Shown here: positions 1 to 8,085 of the stretch, piece after piece
How the letters are laid out: the number at the start of each line of letters is the position of its first letter
How positions within the stretch are numbered: the first letter of the stretch is position 1
NCBI RefSeq assembly: GCF_030123405.1
Contig: NZ_CP126110.1
Coordinates: forward strand, 1,984,001-2,048,000
Source of the DNA: Neobacillus sp. WH10
GTDB taxonomy: Bacteria > Bacillota > Bacilli > Bacillales > Cytobacillaceae
Reading direction: 5' to 3'
DNA length: 64,000 bases
Translations under genes and position numbers: made by a program
Notes under the pieces: generated by a model
Database searches by the model: none
Told to the model about the DNA's origin: nothing
What the model saw: only the letters and a program-made list of their open reading frames with translations

Positions 1-1155
1 GAGGTTGCGCAGGCAGAGGCCGCTAACTATATAAAAGCGGAATATGGTGAGAACTTTCTAAAGAATGAACAAAGAAAAGAAAAAAAGAAAACGAATGCAC
101 AGGATGCCCATGAAGGAATTCGTCCTACAAGTCCATTAAGAGATCCCAACAGCTTAAAAGAATTTCTATCACGTGATCAGTTCCGTTTGTACAAATTAAT
201 TTGGGAGCGTTTTTTAGCAAGTCAAATGGCACAGGCAATTATGGATACGATGAGTGTGGATTTACAGAATGGAAATGTACTGTTCCGTGCGACCGGCTCT
301 AAAATTAAGTTTCCAGGCTTTATGAAGCTATATGTTGAAGGGTCAGATGACCAAGAAGATGGACCTGAAAAAATGCTTCCAGATCTCAAAGAAGGAGATG
401 AAGTGTTTAAAAAGGATATTGATCCAAAACAGCACTTTACACAGCCTCCTCCACGTTACACAGAAGCAAGACTTGTCAAAACACTGGAGGAGCTTGGAAT
501 TGGTCGCCCTTCTACATATGCACCAACCTTGGATACAATTCAAAAACGGGGCTATGTTGCGCTTGATAATAAACGATTTATACCTACCGAGCTGGGTGAA
601 ATTGTCCATGAGTTGATTCTTGAATTTTTCCCTGACGTTATTGACGTGGAGTTCACAGTAAAAATGGAACAGGGATTGGATAATATCGAAGACGGAAAAG
701 TACCATGGGTTCAAATTATTGATGAATTTTACCAAGATTTCGAGACGCATGTAGAAAAGGCTGAAAAAGAAATGCAGTCAGTAGAAATCAAAGATGAGCC
801 AGCTGGTGAGGATTGTGAAAACTGTGGAAACCCAATGGTTTTTAAAATGGGCAGATACGGAAAATTCATGGCTTGTAGTAATTTCCCAGATTGTCGGAAT
901 ACCAAACCGATTGTAAAAGAAATCGGTGTAACTTGCCCGTCATGTAAGGAAGGGCAGATTATTGAACGAAAGAGTAAGAAAAAAAGATTGTTTTACGGCT
1001 GCACCCGATATCCTGAGTGTGAATTCATTTCTTGGGATAAACCGTTACCTAGAGCCTGCCCTAAATGTGAAGGCCTGCTAGTCGAAAAGAAATTAAAAAA
1101 AGGCGTCCAAGTTCAATGTGTTACTTGTGATTACAAGGAAGAACCGCAAAGTTAA
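1..1155 (+). CDS. topA: DNA topoisomerase I, C-terminal part (5' truncated by window edge)
   Basis: Type IA topoisomerase that relaxes negatively supercoiled DNA. The frame is open from base 1, so the gene enters from outside the window and its last 384 residues are visible. The fragment has the QDAHEGIRPTSP motif of the type IA core, a 'GIGRPSTYAPTLDTI' segment typical of the family, and three C-terminal four-cysteine zinc ribbons (CENCG...CSNFPDC, CPSCKEG...CTRYPEC, CPKCEG...CVTC). The catalytic tyrosine lies upstream and cannot be checked. trmFO follows, as in B. subtilis. Identity is near certain. An internal ATG at 187 is not the start. Confidence 0.97.
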   Translation, partial: EVAQAEAANYIKAEYGENFLKNEQRKEKKKTNAQDAHEGIRPTSPLRDPNSLKEFLSRDQFRLYKLIWERFLASQMAQAIMDTMSVDLQNGNVLFRATGSKIKFPGFMKLYVEGSDDQEDGPEKMLPDLKEGDEVFKKDIDPKQHFTQPPPRYTEARLVKTLEELGIGRPSTYAPTLDTIQKRGYVALDNKRFIPTELGEIVHELILEFFPDVIDVEFTVKMEQGLDNIEDGKVPWVQIIDEFYQDFETHVEKAEKEMQSVEIKDEPAGEDCENCGNPMVFKMGRYGKFMACSNFPDCRNTKPIVKEIGVTCPSCKEGQIIERKSKKKRLFYGCTRYPECEFISWDKPLPRACPKCEGLLVEKKLKKGVQVQCVTCDYKEEPQS

Positions 1156-1185
1156 GAGTGGGAAAGTTCCACTCTTTTTATTTTT
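1154..1185 (+). terminator. Rho-independent terminator after topA
   Basis: An 8-bp stem (AAGAGTGG / CCACTCTT) is followed by a T-rich tail. It begins at the topA stop codon. Confidence 0.85.
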
Positions 1186-1337
1186 GTAAATAAATAAGTA
1201 ATTAAAACTTTTTTCTTTTTCATACGTATAGTACAATGCAAGATGGACTCAAATGTGGGAAAGCTACATTTATAATGCTTGTTTAACCAAAATGGTATTT
1301 AACTCAAGTTCCAGGTAGAATTTCAGGAGGTTCCAAA

Positions 1338-2645
1338 ATGAAAGACATAACAGTAAATGTAGTTGGTGCTGGTTTGGCAGGAAGTGAAGCAGCATGGCAG
1401 ATTGCTAAACGTGGCATAAAAGTACGACTCTATGAGATGCGGCCGGTAAAACAAACACCAGCACACCATACAGATAAATTTGCAGAATTGGTATGCAGTA
1501 ATTCATTGCGGGCCAATACGTTAACAAATGCTGTTGGGGTATTAAAAGAAGAAATGAGAAAGCTTGATTCAGTGATTATCGCTGCGGCTGATGCTTGTTC
1601 CGTTCCAGCAGGTGGAGCTTTGGCTGTTGATCGTCATGAATTTGCCGCCAAAGTAACTGAGATGGTCAAAAATCATGAAAATGTTACGGTTGTTAATGAA
1701 GAGGTCACCGAAATTCCAGATGGGCCAACCGTTATTGCTACAGGACCTCTAACCAGCCCAGATCTCTCAGCACAGCTTAAAAACTTAACCGGTGAAGATT
1801 ATCTATATTTTTATGATGCAGCAGCACCAATTCTAGAAAAAGAAAGCATCAACATGGAAAAAGTATATTTGAAGTCACGCTATGATAAAGGAGAAGCTGC
1901 TTATTTAAATTGCCCGATGACAGAGGAAGAGTTTAATCGTTTTTATGAAGCACTCATTTCTGCTGAGACGGTACCATTGAAGGAATTTGAAAAAGAGGTC
2001 TTTTTTGAAGGCTGTATGCCAATTGAAGTAATGGCGGCAAGAGGAAAGAAAACGATGCTTTTTGGACCGTTAAAACCGGTTGGATTAGAGGATCCGAAAA
2101 CAGGAAAAAGACCATTTGCAGTTGTGCAGCTTCGTCAAGATGATGCAGCTGGGACCCTGTTTAATATTGTCGGTTTTCAGACACATTTAAAGTGGGGTGC
2201 CCAAAAGGAAGTTATTCAGTTGATTCCTGGTCTTGAAAAGGCAGAAATCATTCGATATGGTGTGATGCACCGTAATACCTTTATTAATTCACCGAAGGTA
2301 CTCAAGGCCACATATCAATTTCAAAATCGTGAAGATTTATTTTTTGCCGGTCAAATGACTGGGGTTGAGGGATATGTAGAATCAGCTGCAAGTGGTTTAA
2401 TAGCCGGAATCAATGCAGCACGGTTAGTTGAAGGAATGGATACAGTAGAGTTTCCGGCGGAAACAGCTATTGGAAGTATGGCACGTTATATTACTACAGC
2501 AAATCCTGATAACTTTCAGCCGATGAATGCTAATTTTGGGTTGTTTCCTGAGCTGCCAGTTAAAATAAAAGGAAAGCAGGAAAGGAATTTACAACATGCA
2601 AATCGAGCTTTAGAGACAATTCAGAACTTTGCGAAAGTTTTGTAA
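1338..2645 (+). CDS. trmFO: Folate-dependent tRNA (uracil-5-)-methyltransferase TrmFO
   Basis: A 435-residue flavoprotein that makes m5U54 in the T-loop of tRNA, using methylene-tetrahydrofolate and FADH2. The N-terminus has the dinucleotide-binding GAGLAGSEAA motif (residues 10-19). Cys53 in ELVCSNSLRA and Cys226 in FEGCMPIEV match the two functional cysteines described for B. subtilis TrmFO. Length is typical (about 435). The ATG at 1338 has a good ribosome site (AGGAGG, 1325-1330). A TACAAT-like -10 hexamer lies at 1232-1237. In B. subtilis the next gene is xerC (codV); here only a relic of it follows. Confidence 0.97.
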   Translation: MKDITVNVVGAGLAGSEAAWQIAKRGIKVRLYEMRPVKQTPAHHTDKFAELVCSNSLRANTLTNAVGVLKEEMRKLDSVIIAAADACSVPAGGALAVDRHEFAAKVTEMVKNHENVTVVNEEVTEIPDGPTVIATGPLTSPDLSAQLKNLTGEDYLYFYDAAAPILEKESINMEKVYLKSRYDKGEAAYLNCPMTEEEFNRFYEALISAETVPLKEFEKEVFFEGCMPIEVMAARGKKTMLFGPLKPVGLEDPKTGKRPFAVVQLRQDDAAGTLFNIVGFQTHLKWGAQKEVIQLIPGLEKAEIIRYGVMHRNTFINSPKVLKATYQFQNREDLFFAGQMTGVEGYVESAASGLIAGINAARLVEGMDTVEFPAETAIGSMARYITTANPDNFQPMNANFGLFPELPVKIKGKQERNLQHANRALETIQNFAKVL

Positions 2646-2705
2646 AATTTATTGCAAGGACATTGGAAGTATGATACGATTTAGTAGCCCTTGTCAGTGA
2701 ATAGT

Positions 2706-2897
2706 ATGATAAATGTGAATGTTTTATTAAATTTATGTATCTTCTGTTTACAAATTAAAAGGAATTACGCAAAATATACAATTGAACATTGTCAACTTGA
2801 TTTCATTGATTTCGTTTTATCCAAATCTATACCAAGTAATTGATGAAGAACTAGATTCTGCTTGATCCAATTATTTACATACCATCTGTGTTTATAA
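2706..2897 (+). pseudogene. xerC: Decayed remnant of xerC (codV) tyrosine recombinase, N-terminal domain only
   Basis: Reading frame 2706-2840, starting ATG (MINVNVLL...), contains LQIKRNYAKYTIEHCQLDF. This closely resembles the N-terminal SAM-like domain of XerC (typically ...YLQIEKNYSxYTI...). After two stops (2841-2846) the same frame continues as RTRFCLIQLFTYHL, resembling the next XerC segment (DTRIFLTEAYEKGL in B. subtilis CodV), and stops at 2895. No ribosome site precedes the ATG. The catalytic C-terminal domain (about 220 residues) is missing: the hslV ribosome site starts about 20 bp further on. The position, between trmFO and hslV, is exactly that of xerC in B. subtilis. I infer an internal deletion followed by point decay. 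The alignment was made by eye. Confidence 0.72.
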
Positions 2898-2929
2898 ACG
2901 GAAATTACTCCTGAAGGAGGAAGATTTGT

Positions 2930-3472
2930 TTGAATCAATTTCATGCAACAACAATATTTGCAATTCATCATAACGGCGAGTGTTCTATGTCTGGTGATGG
3001 CCAAGTTACATTTGGTAATGCAGTAGTGATGAAGCACACTGCAAAAAAGGTAAGAAAGATATTTAATGGTAAAGTATTGGCTGGTTTTGCCGGTTCAGTT
3101 GCTGATGCATTTACTCTTTTTGAACTGTTTGAAGGGAAATTAGAGGAGTATAATGGAAATCTCCAAAGAGCAGCTGTTGAGCTTGCAAAAGAATGGAGAA
3201 ACGATAAAATGCTCCGCAAGTTGGAAGCGATGTTAATTGTAATGAATCGTGAAAGCTTGCTTCTTGTTTCCGGTACTGGGGAAGTCATCGAACCCGACGA
3301 CGGGATTCTCGCGATTGGCTCTGGTGGGAATTACGCATTGGCGGCAGGTCGTTCACTGAAGAAATATGCCGGGGATCATCTATCTGCGAAAGAAATCGCG
3401 AAAGCTTCTTTAGAAATAGCTGCAGAAATTTGTGTATACACGAACCACAACATTATCGTTGAAGAGCTATAA
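2930..3472 (+). CDS. hslV: ATP-dependent protease proteolytic subunit HslV (ClpQ/CodW)
   Basis: Peptidase subunit of the HslUV (ClpYQ) complex, an Ntn-hydrolase related to proteasome beta subunits. Translation starts at a TTG (2930) nine bases after AAGGAGG and gives 180 residues, the usual length. The start gives MNQFHATTIFAI; the Thr-Thr pair (residues 7-8) aligns with the catalytic N-terminal threonine of E. coli HslV. B. subtilis CodW has Ser at residue 2 (MSSFHATT), reported as its nucleophile; here residue 2 is Asn. GSGGNYALAAGR and the C-terminal CVYTNHNIIVEEL are conserved. It forms a pair with hslU, 20 bp downstream. Confidence 0.96.
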   Translation: MNQFHATTIFAIHHNGECSMSGDGQVTFGNAVVMKHTAKKVRKIFNGKVLAGFAGSVADAFTLFELFEGKLEEYNGNLQRAAVELAKEWRNDKMLRKLEAMLIVMNRESLLLVSGTGEVIEPDDGILAIGSGGNYALAAGRSLKKYAGDHLSAKEIAKASLEIAAEICVYTNHNIIVEEL

Positions 3473-3492
3473 CGGGAAGGAGACTGAAAAAT

Positions 3493-4896
3493 ATGGGTAG
3501 AACAACCAATTTAACCCCCCGCCAAATTGTCGAAAGACTTGATCAATATATTATAGGACAAAAGGATGCAAAGAAAGCGGTCGCTGTTGCTTTAAGAAAC
3601 CGTTACAGAAGGGGTTTATTAAATGATAAACTCCGGGAAGAGATTATTCCTAAAAATATTTTGATGATAGGACCGACCGGGGTTGGTAAAACGGAAATTG
3701 CCAGAAGGATTGCAAAGCTTGTTGGTGCACCGTTTATTAAGGTTGAGGCGACTAAATTTACAGAAGTAGGCTATGTTGGCCGTGATGTTGAATCAATGGT
3801 TAGAGATTTAGCCGAAACCTCTGTTCGATTAGTGAAAGAGGACCGGATGCAAAGTGTAAAGGAGCGGGCCGAGGAAAATGCAAATGGAAGGCTTGTAGAT
3901 TTACTTGTTCCATCTGCAAAAAAATCGACGAACTATAAAAACCCACTCGAAATGTTGTTTGGAGGAGGAAATTCTAATGCTGAACCTGAGACGCAGCAGG
4001 AAGATTACTCTATTCAAGAAAAACGAAAGATTATTAAAGAGAAACTTGCTCTTGGTCAGTTGGAGGATGAAATTGTTACCGTAGAGGTTGAGGAGCAAAC
4101 GCCTTCTATGTTTGATATGCTCCAAGGTTCTGGTATTGAACAAATGGGTATGAACATGCAGGATGCTCTGAGCAGCTTTATGCCGAAAAAGCGGAAGAAA
4201 AGAAAATTAACCGTTCATGAAGCAAGGAAAGTGTTAACAAATGAAGAAGCTGCAAAACTGATTGACATGGATGAGGTTACATCAGAAGCCGTTTATCGCG
4301 CGGAACAAAATGGGATTATCTTTATTGATGAAATCGATAAAATTGCAAGCAAGAATTCTGGAGGCTCTTCAGCAGATGTTTCGAGAGAAGGTGTTCAAAG
4401 GGATATTTTACCGGTTGTTGAAGGTTCGACAGTAGTTACGAAATATGGTTCGATTAAAACCGATCATATTTTATTTATCGCTGCTGGGGCGTTTCATATG
4501 GCTAAACCATCTGATTTAATACCTGAACTTCAAGGCCGATTCCCGATTCGGGTGGAACTAACGAAATTGACTGTGGAAGACTTTTTCAGAATCTTAATCG
4601 AGCCAGATAACGCTTTAATAAAGCAATATCAAGCATTATTGGAAACAGAAGGTATACAAATTGAATTTTCTGACGATGCTATTCGTAGAATTGCTGAAAT
4701 AGCATTCGAAGTGAATCAAAATACAGACAATATTGGTGCCAGACGACTCCATACTATATTAGAAAAGCTTTTAGAGGACTTATCTTTTGAAGCACCGGAT
4801 ATTTCAATGGAGAAAATCACGATTACACCGCAGTATGTCGATGATAAACTTGGTGCTATATCAAAAAATAAAGATTTATCCCAGTTTATTCTTTAG
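3493..4896 (+). CDS. hslU: HslU (ClpY) AAA+ ATPase subunit of HslUV protease
   Basis: AAA+ unfoldase that feeds substrates to HslV. The 467-residue protein has Walker A GPTGVGKT (residues 60-67), Walker B GIIFIDEIDK, the intermediate I-domain (about residues 110-240) and a sensor-2 arginine region (NIGARRLHT). It ends ...LSQFIL, the short C-terminal tail that docks into HslV. The ribosome site GGGAAGGAG precedes ATG 3493. It lies between hslV and codY as in other bacilli. Confidence 0.97.
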   Translation: MGRTTNLTPRQIVERLDQYIIGQKDAKKAVAVALRNRYRRGLLNDKLREEIIPKNILMIGPTGVGKTEIARRIAKLVGAPFIKVEATKFTEVGYVGRDVESMVRDLAETSVRLVKEDRMQSVKERAEENANGRLVDLLVPSAKKSTNYKNPLEMLFGGGNSNAEPETQQEDYSIQEKRKIIKEKLALGQLEDEIVTVEVEEQTPSMFDMLQGSGIEQMGMNMQDALSSFMPKKRKKRKLTVHEARKVLTNEEAAKLIDMDEVTSEAVYRAEQNGIIFIDEIDKIASKNSGGSSADVSREGVQRDILPVVEGSTVVTKYGSIKTDHILFIAAGAFHMAKPSDLIPELQGRFPIRVELTKLTVEDFFRILIEPDNALIKQYQALLETEGIQIEFSDDAIRRIAEIAFEVNQNTDNIGARRLHTILEKLLEDLSFEAPDISMEKITITPQYVDDKLGAISKNKDLSQFIL

Positions 4897-5021
4897 GAAC
4901 AGTTGTTTAATCTTAAATTTTTTGGAAACATCGTTCCTTAAATGACCTAATACGTCGAAAATGATTGTAATAGCTTTTTAAATTTAATAATGTTTGTAGT
5001 TAATTAGGAGGAAGAAACACG

Positions 5022-5801
5022 ATGGATTTACTTACAAAAACAAGAAAAATTAATGTATTATTGCAAAAAGCTGCAGGAAAGCCAGTAAACTTCAAAGAAA
5101 TGTCAGAAACATTAAGTGAAACAATTGAAGCAAATGTTTACATTGTCAGCCGCCGCGGAAAACTTCTAGGTTTTTCAATTTATCAACAAATTGAAAACGA
5201 AAGAATGAAAAAAATGTTTGAAGACCGTCAATTTCCGGAAGAATATACAAAAGGCTTATTTAATATTCAAGAAACTTCATCAAATCTTGATATTGAAAGC
5301 CAATATACTGCTTTTCCTGTGGAAAATAGAGAATTATTCCGTGAAGGATTGACAACAATTGTTCCTATTATTGGTGGTGGAGAACGTCTTGGCACCTTAA
5401 TCCTTGCAAGATTACAAGAAAAATTCCAAGATGATGATTTAATCCTTGCAGAATATGGTGCAACTGTAGTTGGCATGGAGATTTTACGTGAAAAAGCAGA
5501 AGAGATTGAAGAAGAAGCTAGAAGCAAAGCGGTTGTTCAAATGGCCATTAGTTCATTGTCTTATAGTGAACTAGAAGCCATTGAGCATATTTTTGAAGAG
5601 CTTAATGGTCATGAAGGACTGCTAGTTGCTTCAAAAATTGCTGATCGCGTTGGTATTACACGTTCAGTTATTGTCAATGCTCTAAGAAAGCTTGAGAGTG
5701 CTGGGGTAATTGAATCGCGCTCCCTAGGTATGAAAGGAACGTATATTAAAGTCTTAAATGATAAGTTTCTTGTTGAACTTGATAAACTAAGAACTAAGTA
5801 A
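5022..5801 (+). CDS. codY: GTP-sensing global transcription regulator CodY
   Basis: Global repressor of stationary-phase and nutrient-adaptation genes that responds to GTP and branched-chain amino acids. At 259 residues it has the family length: a GAF-type sensor (about 1-155), a linker helix, and a C-terminal winged helix-turn-helix (ASKIADRVGITRSVIVNALRKLESAGVIESRSLG). The ribosome site AGGAGGAAG (5007-5015) fits ATG 5022. The upstream gap (4897-5021) holds an imperfect match to the CodY box at 4916-4930, so autoregulation is possible but weakly supported. In B. subtilis the fla/che operon follows codY; here rpsB follows directly. Confidence 0.97.
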   Translation: MDLLTKTRKINVLLQKAAGKPVNFKEMSETLSETIEANVYIVSRRGKLLGFSIYQQIENERMKKMFEDRQFPEEYTKGLFNIQETSSNLDIESQYTAFPVENRELFREGLTTIVPIIGGGERLGTLILARLQEKFQDDDLILAEYGATVVGMEILREKAEEIEEEARSKAVVQMAISSLSYSELEAIEHIFEELNGHEGLLVASKIADRVGITRSVIVNALRKLESAGVIESRSLGMKGTYIKVLNDKFLVELDKLRTK

Positions 5802-5819
5802 AAATATAAATCTCCAGTT

Positions 5820-5851
5820 TATCTGGGGATTTTTTATTTTTCTTAAAGTAT
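5820..5851 (+). terminator. Terminator after codY
   Basis: CTCCAG/CTGGGG hairpin followed by TTTTTTATTTTT, directly after the codY stop. Confidence 0.8.
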
Positions 5852-5856
5852 AGCGC

Positions 5857-5885
5857 TTGATTGTTAAGTTTACTTATGCTATAGT
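5857..5885 (+). promoter_or_regulatory. SigA-type promoter of rpsB
   Basis: -35 TTGATT (5857-5862) and -10 TATAGT (5880-5885) separated by 17 bp, between the codY terminator and rpsB. Confidence 0.65.
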
Positions 5886-5919
5886 ATTTCATGGTGTTAA
5901 TACACACGCTTATTGATTT

Positions 5920-5953
5920 AAACAGACGGTGCTGTTATTAACAGTTTCTGTTT
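5920..5953 (+). promoter_or_regulatory. Hairpin in rpsB leader
   Basis: AAACAGA (5920-5926) pairs with TCTGTTT (5947-5953), and an inner CTGTTA/TAACAG arm also pairs. It lies in the 5' untranslated region of rpsB. A second ribosome-site-like GCGGAGG sits between this hairpin and the real site. This may be an autoregulatory leader, but no known class is recognised. Confidence 0.4.
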
Positions 5954-6000
5954 AAAAATGAGATAAGCGGAGGAAAACAAACCATTAGGAGGAAAAAAAC

Positions 6001-6705
6001 ATGTCAGTTATTTCAATGAAGCAATTGCTTGAAGCTGGTGTACATTTCGGACACCAAACTCGCCGTTGGAACCCTAAGATGAAGAAATATATCTTCACTG
6101 AGCGTAACGGTATCTACATTATCGACCTTCAAAAAACAGTTAAAAAGGTTGAAGAAGCTTATAACTGGGTGAAGGAACTTGCTGGCAACGGCGGAACAGT
6201 TCTTTTTGTTGGTACAAAGAAACAAGCTCAAGATTCTGTTAAAGAAGAAGCAGGCCGTTCTGGTATGTACTATGTTAACCAACGCTGGTTAGGTGGTACA
6301 TTAACAAACTTTGAAACAATTCAAAAGCGTATCGGCCGCTTAAAAGATATCGAAAGAATGTCAGAAGACGGTACTTTCGAAGTACTACCTAAGAAAGAAG
6401 TAGTACAATTGAAGAAAGAACAAGAACGTCTTGAAAAATTCCTAGGCGGAATCAAAGACATGAAACAGCTTCCTGACGCACTTTTCATCATTGACCCTCG
6501 TAAAGAGCGTATCGCAGTTGCTGAAGCGAAGAAATTAAACATTCCTATTGTTGGTATCGTTGATACAAACTGTGATCCAGACGAAATCGATGTAGTTATT
6601 CCAGCGAATGACGATGCGATTCGCGCGGTTAAGCTTTTAACTGGTAAAATGGCTGATGCCATCCTTGAAGCAAAACAAGGCGAAGAAGTGCAAGTAGAAG
6701 CTTAA
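6001..6705 (+). CDS. rpsB: 30S ribosomal protein S2
   Basis: Primary S2 protein of the small subunit, needed for S1 and 30S function. The 234 residues include the signature MKQLLEAGVHFGHQTRRWNPKMKKYIF at the N-terminus and PDALFIIDPRKERIAVAEAKKLNIPIVGIVDTNCDPD. The ribosome site AGGAGG is eight bases before ATG 6001. It has its own promoter and leader and is followed by tsf after a 364-bp gap with a repeat and a terminator. Codon use looks highly biased, as expected for a ribosomal gene. Confidence 0.98.
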   Translation: MSVISMKQLLEAGVHFGHQTRRWNPKMKKYIFTERNGIYIIDLQKTVKKVEEAYNWVKELAGNGGTVLFVGTKKQAQDSVKEEAGRSGMYYVNQRWLGGTLTNFETIQKRIGRLKDIERMSEDGTFEVLPKKEVVQLKKEQERLEKFLGGIKDMKQLPDALFIIDPRKERIAVAEAKKLNIPIVGIVDTNCDPDEIDVVIPANDDAIRAVKLLTGKMADAILEAKQGEEVQVEA

Positions 6706-6835
6706 ATAGAAAAGCGGAATCGCCTTGCACAGCCAGCATATGACATGTACTACGGGAGGCTTTTTTGTCTTTCGCAGTGATTGGCTTATGATCTCGAGCG
6801 GGGCTAAGCGATGAAGCTGGACAATTTAGTGAACT
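6706..6835 (-). repeat. Dispersed intergenic repeat, family 2, copy 1 (reverse orientation)
   Basis: Begins AAAAGCGGAATCGCC just after the rpsB stop and ends near GATCTCGAGCGGGGCTAAGCG. Its reverse complement (...TTAGCCCCGCTCGAGAT ... GCGATTCCGCTTTT) parallels the copy after frr at 9380-9495. No protein-coding content was seen. The rest of the rpsB-tsf gap holds a terminator and the tsf leader. Confidence 0.6.
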
Positions 6836-6878
6836 AAAAAAGGTGATAAGAGGGAGACCCTTTATCACCTTTTTTTAA
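6836..6878 (+). terminator. Strong terminator between rpsB and tsf
   Basis: Stem AAAGGTGATAAGAGGG / CCCTTTATCACCTTT with a T7 tail. It suggests that tsf is at least partly transcribed separately. Confidence 0.9.
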
Positions 6879-7069
6879 AGAAAACTTGCCATTAGGCGAA
6901 GACAGAGGTTCAGTTAAACTTATGCCGATAGGCAGTTTCTAATCAATTTCTGCAAGTTACTTTCCTATTCGAAAAAAACCCGTCGGTTGTCGGGCTAAAG
7001 AATGTTTATCTTAGATTTCAATGGCTAAGATATGAGTATAGTACATAGAATTAAAGGAGGAAGAAAATT

Positions 7070-7954
7070 ATGGCAGTTACTGCTCAAATGGTTAAAGAAT
7101 TACGTGAAAAAACTGGCGCTGGAATGATGGATTGCAAAAAAGCATTAACAGAAACAAATGGTGATATGGAAAAAGCAATTGATTATTTACGTGAAAAAGG
7201 GATTGCAAAAGCGGCAAAGAAAGCCGATCGAGTTGCTGCTGAAGGGTTAACATCCATTTTAACAGAAGGTAATGATGCAGTTATTCTTGAAGTAAACTCT
7301 GAAACTGACTTCGTTGCGAAAAATGAAGGGTTCCAAACTCTTGTAAAGGAACTGGCACAGCATCTTCTTAAAAACAAACCAGAAACAGTTGAAGAAGCTT
7401 CTGCTCAAAAAATGGAAAATGGGGCAATCGTTGAGGAACACATCAACGCTGCGATTGCTAAAATTGGTGAAAAATTATCACTTCGCCGTTTTGCTGTAGT
7501 ATCAAAAACAGAAAATGATGCATTTGGTGCTTACCTTCATATGGGTGGACGCATCAGCGTGCTAACAGTTCTTGAAGGCACTACAGATGCCGATGCTGCT
7601 AAAGATATTTCTATGCACATTACAGCACTCAGACCAAAATACGTTTCTCGTGACCAAGTATCACAAGAGGAAATTGAACGTGAGCGTCAAGTATTAACAC
7701 AACAAGCTCTTAACGAAGGCAAACCTGAAAACATCGTTGCGAAAATGGTGGAAGGTCGTCTTGGAAAATATTTTGAAGATGTATGTGTCCTTGATCAAAC
7801 TTTTGTTAAAAACCCTGATCAAAAAGTACGTCAATTTGTTGAATCCAAAGGTGCAACATTACGTGAATTCGTACGCTACGAAGTAGGGGAAGGCATCGAA
7901 AAACGTGAAGATAACTTCGCAGAAGAAGTTATGAACCAAGTAAATAAACAATAG
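7070..7954 (+). CDS. tsf: Elongation factor Ts
   Basis: Guanine-nucleotide exchange factor for EF-Tu. The 294 residues have the N-terminal UBA-like domain (VKELREKTGAGMMDCKKAL), the EF-Tu-contacting ETDFVAKNEGF motif and the duplicated core domain. The ribosome site AAAGGAGG precedes ATG 7070. A possible -10 (TATAGT, 7037-7042) lies just upstream, but no good -35 was found. It keeps the usual order rpsB-tsf-pyrH-frr. Confidence 0.98.
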   Translation: MAVTAQMVKELREKTGAGMMDCKKALTETNGDMEKAIDYLREKGIAKAAKKADRVAAEGLTSILTEGNDAVILEVNSETDFVAKNEGFQTLVKELAQHLLKNKPETVEEASAQKMENGAIVEEHINAAIAKIGEKLSLRRFAVVSKTENDAFGAYLHMGGRISVLTVLEGTTDADAAKDISMHITALRPKYVSRDQVSQEEIERERQVLTQQALNEGKPENIVAKMVEGRLGKYFEDVCVLDQTFVKNPDQKVRQFVESKGATLREFVRYEVGEGIEKREDNFAEEVMNQVNKQ

Positions 7955-8016
7955 TCAAATATTCTCTAGCTTAAAATCGAACAAGTTTTAAGGGAATGTT
8001 ACTGTATAGGTTTTTA

Positions 8017-8046
8017 AATAGGGAACACGGTGTGTTCCCTATTTTT
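8017..8046 (+). terminator. Terminator between tsf and pyrH
   Basis: Stem AATAGGGAACAC / GTGTTCCCTATT closed by a GGT loop and followed by a short T tail. Confidence 0.85.
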
Positions 8047-8085
8047 CAAGCTAACTAAGTTATAAATTACATAATGGAGGTTTAT

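Noticed and set aside
187..1155. topA as a complete 322-residue protein starting at ATG 187
   Set aside because: The frame is open to base 1 with conserved topoisomerase sequence, so the gene is truncated by the window, not short.
4916..4930. Possible CodY box (AATTTTTTGGAAACA) upstream of codY
   Set aside because: Four mismatches to AATTTTCWGAAAATT, within the range of chance in AT-rich DNA.
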